A DNA stretch of 43,802 nucleotides from Salisapilia sapeloensis (Eukaryota > Oomycota > Peronosporomycetes > Peronosporales > Salisapiliaceae). This document shows, piece after piece, positions 21,456 through 28,767 of this stretch. Position numbers and translations under genes: made by a program. Positions within the stretch are counted from its first letter, which is position 1, and each line of letters opens with the position of its first letter. The stretch lies in the NCBI GenBank assembly GCA_023334545.1, contig JAADVB010000162.1:1-43802 (forward strand), given 5' to 3'. The notes beneath the pieces are model-generated. The model saw only the letters and a program-made list of their open reading frames with translations, was not told where the DNA came from and did not search any database.

Positions 21456-22898
21456 ATGAGCCGACTGGTCGTTTCCATTCGACACGTCGAGGTCGATGGC
21501 GGTCAGACCGTCTACCTCGTGAGCGTCCAGCAAGACGAGGAAGCGTGGGAAGTCCGTCACACGTACTCTGCCTTCCGAAAACTCCGGGAAGACATTTTGC
21601 ACACCGCCAAGGATAGCCAGAGCCACATTGTGGACGATAAGGCCTCCCAAAAGTTCTTCTCGTCCGTCCAGCAGCTCGCTTTCCCATCCAAGCGGCTATT
21701 CGGTTCCAAGAGTGACCGAGTCGTAAAGACCAGAGCAGCCGAGCTGCACCGCTTCATCAACAAAGTTCTATATTATACCCATTCGTATCTCAAGGACCAA
21801 GAGCTTCTACGCCACAGTCGCAAGGAGGGCAGTCATAAACAAGACGATCGAGCGCCGGCGAGTACGAGCGTCTTCTCCCTGATCAGGAACTTCTTAACAC
21901 CAGAGACAGACGCATTCAATGGATTCCGAGTGCTACGTGAGAGCAAGATGGCTGCTTTACGAGCCGCGGACAAGTCGTTCAAGTCACAGAGCTCGGGCGA
22001 AGACGCATCAGCGCAGCCTGAAGCGGAGAACCAAGAGCCGGTTCCTAGACATGATAAAAAACAGGCCTCATCTGTTCAGCCGGGAGTGGAGAGTCCTACG
22101 TCGCCTGAGCTGGAAATCTCCAGCCCTTCGAGCCCGAAGAAACAGCGGGAAGTCAAGCCCCCAAAGTCTTCCAGTCGGAAGAAGAAGAGTAATAACGATA
22201 AGGCGTCAAGTCGGGTGAAGAGCAGTGGTGGGAAAACGTCCAGTACTTCTTCTCGTAAAGCCAAGATGACAGCTCAGAACATTACGTTGCAGGTCCAAAA
22301 GGAGATGGAGGAGTACTTGACCGAATATAACGCCATCATGGTCCTCCGGTACGTCGACCGGTTTATTAACAAGGCGAGTACCAAGACACCTGGCTGCTAC
22401 CGAGTTGATTTGAACGGAAAGCTCGTGGTGGACGCAGAGCGGTTTATTGAAGAGCTGGAAGAGACATTTACGGACATTCCGTCCACCCTTCGCGAGTACT
22501 TCCAAACGTCTCTGCAGGGGGACTATGGCATTCCCAAGTCTTTGGACGAGTACATTCAGATGAAGTGGCAGTCCTTCCAGAATATCGCGCCTGGGAGTAA
22601 CTCCCGATCACGCAATGAAAGCGAAGACTTGAGCTCCGACTCGGACTCGGACGTCGAGTACGTGGTCGAGTCCAACCATAGGCACGTGACGAAACAGAAC
22701 AATTTCACGCAGGAAGAGGAAGACGTTTTGGAAGAGATGGTTGCGAACGGCACGGCTGGGAAAGACCAGGTACTGCGTCTTCGTCGGCAAATGAATGAGC
22801 GAGGGTGGAATCGCGGGAGGCACCCGAGCCGTCGCGTGCACGAGTCGAACTCGGATAGCAGCGACAGCGACAGCTCTTCCAGCGATGAAAGTGTGTAA
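21456..22898 (+). CDS. PX-domain (phosphoinositide-binding) protein with Ser/Lys-rich linker
   Basis: 480 aa, single exon. Residues 1-118 look like a PX domain: a beta-sheet start (LVVSIRHVEVDGGQTVYLVSV), the WEVRHTYSAFRKLREDI segment matching the WxVxRRYxxFxxLH core, a proline-containing FPSKRLFG loop and a C-terminal helix (RAAELHRFINKVL). A disordered Ser/Pro/Lys-rich linker spans about 165-270. A second folded region at about 272-375 (NITLQVQKEMEEYLTEYNAI to DEYIQMKWQSFQ) is helical and unassigned. The C-terminus is Ser/Asp-rich, like casein kinase 2 sites. PX domains bind PtdIns3P on endosomes; which lipid is bound here cannot be read off safely. No introns or membrane spans seen. Confidence 0.85.
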   Translation: MSRLVVSIRHVEVDGGQTVYLVSVQQDEEAWEVRHTYSAFRKLREDILHTAKDSQSHIVDDKASQKFFSSVQQLAFPSKRLFGSKSDRVVKTRAAELHRFINKVLYYTHSYLKDQELLRHSRKEGSHKQDDRAPASTSVFSLIRNFLTPETDAFNGFRVLRESKMAALRAADKSFKSQSSGEDASAQPEAENQEPVPRHDKKQASSVQPGVESPTSPELEISSPSSPKKQREVKPPKSSSRKKKSNNDKASSRVKSSGGKTSSTSSRKAKMTAQNITLQVQKEMEEYLTEYNAIMVLRYVDRFINKASTKTPGCYRVDLNGKLVVDAERFIEELEETFTDIPSTLREYFQTSLQGDYGIPKSLDEYIQMKWQSFQNIAPGSNSRSRNESEDLSSDSDSDVEYVVESNHRHVTKQNNFTQEEEDVLEEMVANGTAGKDQVLRLRRQMNERGWNRGRHPSRRVHESNSDSSDSDSSSSDESV

Positions 22899-24177
22899 GA
22901 TACATAAGTCGGCGCATGGTTGGTCGCTAAATCTATCTTTTTCCGTGTTCATTGTGCTTGAGTCGACTGAGTAGCTAGAGAGTTGGTGGTATTGAGGTGG
23001 CATGCATAGTACCGTATCATTCCATGTGCCAAAGAAGCTGCTGCTGCTGAACGTTTGCAGTGAAAGCGATGGGACGAGCAAGTTTACGACAGCGTGCATA
23101 CGGCTGGCTCTCTTTCCGACAGTCAGCACTTGGATTCGTCAGACGTGGCGAGGCGAAGAAGAAGAGTGCTACTGCTTTTAGCGTCTTCTAGTTGTTCAGA
23201 TCATAGACCTGCGGTAAGTACATCCGTTGTGGACTATTTCTCATGGGCGTGAACTGCCCTGCAGCCAAGTTACCACAAATGGATCTAGCTATAGGCGGGT
23301 TTACTTCATCAAGAATCCTCGAAGTCTACTAACACGAAGATAATAAGCTTATTCTCAGTACAGCAGTCTAACAAAGACATTAGCTTCATTCTTCTAAACA
23401 TACCTTACAGACATACCCGAAAGTTTGCTAGTATGAAGCAGGTGTCATACTCGTAGCTACTAATTCTCGACTCCTATTTCCAAGCAAACGATCTTTGCTG
23501 GCAGCATGGCAGCATCCGACTTTGAGAGCATCTCCCATTTAGACAGTGTGGCAAAATTCCGGACGCACCCACTGCAATGCCTTAACGTGCTCCTTTCGGT
23601 TTTATCGACAATGAGTCCTACGCCGGTACAAGAATCCAGTGACTAGCTACCTAGTTCAACTTTGGCAAAACTAGTACGCATGACGCGTCCTTGAGCTATA
23701 GCGTTCAGCTACTGTGCTCAACGACAATCGCTAGTACCAAAAAGCACATTTGCTTGCGCGAGTCACGAAAATTGACTTCCATTCAGCGCATGACGTTGTG
23801 ATCTACTAGCTATCTATTCATTTGTATGCGCGATGATTTAACTTGCATAAAACATACCTCCGCCTGTGGCAACTGCGACGGATCGCAGTCGATTCCTGGA
23901 AAGCTATAGTCGACCATGGGACATCGGGTTCTTATTCAGCTTGCATTCCCATGGGCAGTCACCGGATAGTAGACGTACGCAAAGGACAACGTACGCATGC
24001 GCCTCACCTCGTCCCCGTCCCCTTGAAATGCAACACAGCGACCTGATTTGCAACATTTCAATCATCTTCGTTATAGTGGGTGCGCGACCTTTGAAATGTA
24101 AGAAAAAATTCAGCTGCGAACATATTCGCTGGATTTCGGCCATTTCCAACCTCCTAACTCGAGGACAACACCCTACC
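22899..24177. other. intergenic region with one small basic ORF (23069-23191)
   Basis: About 1.3 kb. The only item of note is a 40-codon plus-strand frame at 23069-23191 starting with ATG and an in-frame stop 8 codons upstream. It encodes a basic, Arg/Lys/Ala/Ser-rich peptide (MGRASLRQRAYGWLSF...) that could be a mitochondrial-type leader or a small protein, but nothing proves translation. The rest has no repeats, RNA genes or clear promoter elements. Confidence 0.35.
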
Positions 24178-25044
24178 ATGAAGCTCACGCTCGTACCTCT
24201 CCTCCTCGCCTCCGCCTCCGCGACCGAGGTGAGCGTCTGCAGAGACGCCACCTACGACCTGCAAGTAGACCCCGCCAGCATTTGCTCTGGCGACGGAGCC
24301 AGCCCGCACGGCGCCACCTGCCCCAAAGTCGGAGACGTCGCCAAGAAAGATTGCCTTCCCTACCTCCCCTCCTACATGAACGACGGATGCTACGCATTCG
24401 AAGACGCCGTCTGCCAGATCGTGCACGACGACGTCTGGGGATGCGTCTTCCCCTCCATCGGCTGCCTTCCCGCCGACGTCCCCAAGTGCGAGGACTGGGA
24501 CTTTGATCTCGACGCTTCTCCGGACTTTGTCGCCTGGCCCAACCCGTCCGACGCGACCAACTCGAGCTGGTTCAAGAAGATGCGAGAGCCGTCCGATATC
24601 TCTCTCTGCCAGCCACCGACGCCAGCACCTACGCCAGCACCGACTCCAGCGCCGACGCAGGCACCTACGCCAGCACCCACCCCAGCGCCGACTCCCGCTC
24701 CAACCCCGAAGAAGACGTCTGCACCGACGCCAGCGCCCACGTCGAAGCAAACATCGGCCCCGACTCCTGCTCCGACGCCTCAGAGTACGTCTAGTTCGAC
24801 GCGAGACCGTTTAACTTCTTCCGATGAAAAGGAAGACTCGTCTAAATCGGCAGCTAATGCGAACTTTCGTAGCGAGCAATCGGAGGCGGAGAAAGCTGGC
24901 GGTCAATATACACTTCCACTGATCATCGCGGGTGCTGCTGCGCTGGTGGCCGCAGCTGTGATGGCGACCCTGTACCGCCGTCGCCAGCAGAAGAAGGACG
25001 AGATGGAACTGAACAGCCACGTCTTCACTCCGACCGAGTGCTAA
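24178..25044 (+). CDS. mucin-like type I membrane protein, tandem paralogue 1
   Basis: 288 aa, single exon, start at the ATG before a clean signal peptide ([15 protein letters not shown]). An N-terminal Cys-rich domain (residues 17-104) has Cys at 21, 36, 48, 59, 71, 79, 89, 96 and 104 and includes the segment [17 protein letters not shown] Pro/Thr/Ala repeat (TPAP units, residues 147-200) forms an O-glycosylatable stalk, followed by a Ser/Glu linker. One transmembrane helix (residues 244-265, [20 protein letters not shown]) is followed by a basic stop-transfer (YRRRQQKK) and a short cytoplasmic tail ending HVFTPTEC. So it is a surface protein with the Cys-rich domain outside. The frame is open upstream to 23866 but lacks a signal peptide there. 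Ligand unknown. The paralogue begins 373 bp downstream. Confidence 0.88.
   Translation: MKLTLVPLLLASASATEVSVCRDATYDLQVDPASICSGDGASPHGATCPKVGDVAKKDCLPYLPSYMNDGCYAFEDAVCQIVHDDVWGCVFPSIGCLPADVPKCEDWDFDLDASPDFVAWPNPSDATNSSWFKKMREPSDISLCQPPTPAPTPAPTPAPTQAPTPAPTPAPTPAPTPKKTSAPTPAPTSKQTSAPTPAPTPQSTSSSTRDRLTSSDEKEDSSKSAANANFRSEQSEAEKAGGQYTLPLIIAGAAALVAAAVMATLYRRRQQKKDEMELNSHVFTPTEC
24616..24777 (+). repeat. Pro-Thr-Ala coding repeat (TPAP stalk)
   Basis: Degenerate 12-bp units of the type CCNACNCCNGCN encode about 13 TPAP-like blocks, partly interrupted by KKTS and SKQTS. The antisense strand is open across it (Gly/Val or Arg-rich), a by-product of the periodic GC-rich code. Expected to vary in copy number. 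Confidence 0.7.
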
Positions 25045-25417
25045 GAGAGAAGAAGAAATAATGAGCTGGGAAGAATCAGTTCATACGTACTTGCCCAAGT
25101 CGTCTTTGCCATCACGAGAGGCTACATAATCCAATTTTCTTTATTTTACCTAGCAAGTCTTCATTTCTTCTTATCTCCGGAACGAATGAGTTTGTGCCAA
25201 ATCAGAGCTGCTTTATGGAAAGTATGAGGCAGAAGGCGCCTACTTGTCTGGACACTTTCACCTCTCTGTATCAGGACATGGAAACAATCGACTCCGAAAA
25301 CCTGTACCCATGGTTCGATCTACTATCTTTTAGTATGTCCTGAGTTTCAACCCACGACCATGGTTGCGTCAAAAGGCCGCGACCTGTCCATCCGTCACAA
25401 ATACTTTCGACGCCACG
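25045..25417. other. short intergenic gap between tandem paralogues
   Basis: 373 bp holding the 3' UTR of the first mucin-like gene and the promoter of the second. I see no gene, and no clear Inr. The two paralogues share no obvious upstream sequence by eye. Confidence 0.4.
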
Positions 25418-26653
25418 ATGAAGACGCTGCTCTTCGCATTCTTCCTAGCGACAGCGTCAGCTTCCGACGTCAGCGTCTGCAGAGATGCGACTTATGAGGT
25501 CCAGGTTACCAGCGATGGCATATGCTTTGGCAAAGGAGACCTCCCGCTCGGCACTGCCTGTCCGAAAGCTGGAGATGTCACGACCAAAGACTGCCACCCA
25601 TTCCAGCCATCTTATGACGGTGGAGTGTGCAGAGCGAAGGAAGATGCGGTCTGTGAAATCGTCCACGATGACGTCTGGGGATGTGTCTTCCCGTCAATCG
25701 GTTGCGACGACTCGAGCGTGACGGCAAGCCCGATTGCCGATAGCGAGTGCCCAACTTGGTACTACGAATCCGACAAAAGCTTGACTACTGCCATCTTTCA
25801 AGAGGTACTCACGGAAGACTCTCTAAATCCTATTTGGTTCACGAAGAAGACTTCGGTGAGTGAGGTGTACGAATGCGGAGCGATTCCAACAAATCCTCCT
25901 GTTCCCTCCGATCCTCATGCTACCAGTCCTCCAGCCACGGAAGCTCCAAGTATTCCAACTAATGAGCCTTCGATGGAAACAGAGTCCCCCACGGTTGTTC
26001 CATCCGTTAGCCCAACCGTTGTGCCAACAGAAATGCCGACAGAGACTCCAGCGCCAACACCAGAGCCCATCATGAAGCCTACAGCCGAACCGACAGCGAC
26101 ACCCACAACGAAGCCTACTCCAGAGCCAACACCACAGCCTACGCCTGAGCCAACACCGGAACCTACTCTGGCACCAACATCGGAGCCAACTCCAGAGCCT
26201 ACACCTGAACCAACACCGGAGCCAACTCTCGCTCCAACGCCAGAGCCTACGCTGGCACCGACCGTAGAACCAACTCCTGATCCAACATCGGAGCCTACTC
26301 CGCTACCGACGCTTGATCCCATTCAAGGGCCAACGCCAGAACCTTCTGACTATTCAACTCCTGTTCCAACATCGTCATCGGCTTCAACGTCTACGTCGTG
26401 TTCTTCAGATTCAAGTCCAATACAGCAGGGGCCTCAGGCCGCTGCTGCTACTGTTTATGCAGAGACCAATGCTAAGGATGGAGTGGAAGAAAGTGAAAAC
26501 GCTGGATTTGAAGTGCCATTATTCATCGCAATTGGCGCTACTGTAGTCGCGGTCGCTACTGTCTTTGCGCTATATCGACGCCATCAATGGCAGTCAAAGT
26601 CGGAGTCGGAGTCAGGTTCAGCCCAGTTTGTCTTCACTCCGACAGAGGTCTAG
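25418..26653 (+). CDS. mucin-like type I membrane protein, tandem paralogue 2
   Basis: 411 aa from the ATG at 25418, chosen because a signal peptide (MKTLLFAFFLATASA) follows at once. The Cys-rich domain aligns without gaps to the upstream paralogue over the first 96 residues, with all eight Cys at the same positions (21, 36, 48, 59, 71, 79, 89, 96) and the 16-residue [16 protein letters not shown] identical. After that they diverge. The stalk is longer and of a different repeat (PTPEPT and PTLAPT blocks, acidic rather than neutral). A single transmembrane helix (VPLFIAIGATVVAVATVFALY) is followed by a basic segment and a tail ending FVFTPTEV. The shared architecture shows a tandem duplication with rapid stalk change. 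Role in adhesion or recognition is inference. Confidence 0.88.
   Translation: MKTLLFAFFLATASASDVSVCRDATYEVQVTSDGICFGKGDLPLGTACPKAGDVTTKDCHPFQPSYDGGVCRAKEDAVCEIVHDDVWGCVFPSIGCDDSSVTASPIADSECPTWYYESDKSLTTAIFQEVLTEDSLNPIWFTKKTSVSEVYECGAIPTNPPVPSDPHATSPPATEAPSIPTNEPSMETESPTVVPSVSPTVVPTEMPTETPAPTPEPIMKPTAEPTATPTTKPTPEPTPQPTPEPTPEPTLAPTSEPTPEPTPEPTPEPTLAPTPEPTLAPTVEPTPDPTSEPTPLPTLDPIQGPTPEPSDYSTPVPTSSSASTSTSCSSDSSPIQQGPQAAAATVYAETNAKDGVEESENAGFEVPLFIAIGATVVAVATVFALYRRHQWQSKSESESGSAQFVFTPTEV
26051..26348 (+). repeat. Pro-Thr-Glu coding repeat (PTPEPT stalk)
   Basis: About 300 bp of degenerate 12-bp units (CCNACNCCNGAR) encodes alternating PTPEPT and PTLAPT blocks. It differs from the TPAP repeat of the neighbouring paralogue, so the two stalks expanded separately after duplication. 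Confidence 0.7.
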
Positions 26654-26818
26654 TTGGATGTTTCAAGTAGGAGAAACGAAAGTGACGAATGAAGTCGCGA
26701 ACAATGTCCAAATGAACAAAAATAAAAATAGGAATGGATAAAGCTTGCTTTTCGTACTAAGAATTTCAAGTTAAAAGTTCAATTCTACTCTTGGAGTACA
26801 ATGGGAACTTACCTGTAG

Positions 26819-28531
26819 CTACATGACCGTGCAAAGAGAACACGTCGGTTCTTTCTCGTCGTTGCGCATGGTTAAAGCTTTGTTTTCACGCTGCGGCTGC
26901 GGTAGCGGAGTAGCCAATGGACGTTCCACCGGTAGTGTCATCGACAAAGTTGGGATCGTACGTTCTCTTTGCATATCTTCCAGAACTTTGGACGTCAATC
27001 TGTCCACTGCAACAGGATCAACCAACGGCCCAGAGAATGCTCGTGAGAAAGTTGGATTTTGCTCTTGTTCGTTCTTCGCATCGGTTTTGCTTTTAGATAT
27101 AGCTGGAGGAGCTGATTTTGATTTAGCCTCTGCGTTTTCAGCGTCATCATGGAAAAGTTCATCGGAAGTGCTGTAGATTTCTGCATCTTCGCTAAATACA
27201 TCTGAACAAGAGTTCCGACTATAAAGCAAATCCAGTTGTCGATTCTTGTCTGCCTGGTCCTCTTCTTCCGTTTTGCCTTTTGTGTTTTCTCGTTCTTGGT
27301 CCTCACTGGCTTCTGCATCTTCATGATCATTCTTTGTGTCTTGACAGCCCGGAGCTTCCGCATCCTTCTCTCCTTCCACTCTTTGGGGTGGAGCATCCCT
27401 TTCCACTGTTTTGCCTGCTTCATCGTTCTCGTTACCACTCGCAGAATTCGGAGGCATACTATTGTCAGGATCTTTGACACGCTCTTCATTTGTAGTATCT
27501 TCGTCATCACCGTGACTGTCTGTGCCTTCATCCTGGTAAACAAGGTTTTTTGAGTCTTTATTTCCTTCCGCTCTTTCGATAGAGGCATGGATATCCTTAT
27601 CTCCTGCTTCGTCGTCTTCATTTAGCTTCGTAGAACTTGGAACTGTAGTATCGTCGAGGTCTTCGACACGCTCCGGTGTCTTTACTTCGTCGCTCTTGGA
27701 CATTGATGACGAGAGTGACATTGGCAATGCGAAGCCAATGCTTTCACGGCGATAGTGGCGAGTTTCCACTTTGCCTTGAATCTTGGTCATGGTAAAATCA
27801 ACCACTTCACCCTTGCCAGTAGAGCACAGATAAGACGATGTAACTTTTCCACGCTTCTTGTCTACAAGGGATACTGGATGATTGAACTTGGTACGCATTC
27901 GACTTGAGTCGTGAACGCTAAATTGCAGTCCGCGATCCCCATTGCTTACATGCTGCATCGTAAATTTACAGTATAAAGATGAGTTCCTCTGGAGTGTGTG
28001 AAAATGAAAGCAGAATCCTAGGTTACCATGCCGGACGCTGCGCCCATCTTGCTGATGGAGAATTGCATTTCGCCCTTGGTAGACACCTTTTGCAAACTAA
28101 TCGAGTCATGGTGGAAGGGTGTCTTTGTGCTGAGAGACTTTTCATCCGACGTCTGTAGCGTGAAGGCTTGGTCATAATCCAGCGGCGTGCCATTAAAGTG
28201 GGTCTCCTCGTCCACTGCCGTTCTGTGTATAAGCCTGAGCATGTACTAGTAGGACTGGACAATTCACGCAAAGCACGTACACGACAAACTCGGCTTCCTC
28301 GAACCGTTCACTAGCTTTGGCTTGGGTGGGTGGAATGGCCAGTAGAAGCTGTCCTCTGGAGGGTAGAAACCCGACCTTCGAGTCGACTCCGTCGAGTCCC
28401 GTCCTGGCCTTGAGCGTCACCACATCTCCGAAACAAATGAGCTTCTCGTCGCTCATGGCAGTGTCAGGCGTTCTTTTGAAGTGGCGAATATCTCTCCGAA
28501 GACTTTGCAGCGTCGCATGAAACTCCTTCAT
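26819..28531 (-). CDS. acidic protein with beta-rich N-terminal domain and C-terminal CaaX box
   Basis: 526 aa from exons 28531-28281, 28222-28027 and 27952-26819, with introns of 58 (GTACGT...ACACAG) and 74 nt. Residues about 30-230 consist of short beta-strand-like repeats with FGDVVTLKA, PLDYDQAFTLQT, HHDSISLQKV and HPVSLVDKK, which suggests a beta-trefoil (MIR-like) fold; this is inference from the pattern. The rest is highly acidic and disordered (Glu, Asp, Lys). The protein ends CSLCTVM, a CaaX box (Cys523-Thr-Val-Met) that by family rules would be farnesylated, with Cys520 available for palmitoylation. The first exon/intron junction could also use an acceptor 12 nt earlier. A strong donor-like CAGGTAAGT lies just after the stop codon, so a 3' UTR intron is possible. 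Confidence 0.75.
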
Positions 28532-28767
28532 GGGACTAGCTCGCAACTTCTCATGTGAAAAAAACCAAACTTGTATTTTCTTAAAGGAAAAGCAAATGCA
28601 ATTGTCCCCTGCTTTCGTCGTACTCGCTTTCTCTCGCGGCACTTGTTCATGCGCCAAAGCCTACTCTCTACATCTTTTGTCCTCAACATTTTTATCTTTT
28701 TTGTCGTTACCTCGCCTTCAAGCAGACGCGAGCACCTTGTCAACCAACTCAAATGGGCACAAGCTTC

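Noticed and set aside
24154-24750. Minus-strand Arg/Gly-rich frame of 198 codons and the similar one at 25915-26322
   Set aside because: They are reflections of the Pro/Thr repeats of the mucin-like genes; the periodic code keeps the opposite strand open.
28223-28280. Apparent phase mismatch between the first two exons of the CaaX gene
   Set aside because: A GTACGT donor inside GTG-TAC pairs in phase 2 with ACACAG and gives a continuous 526-aa frame.
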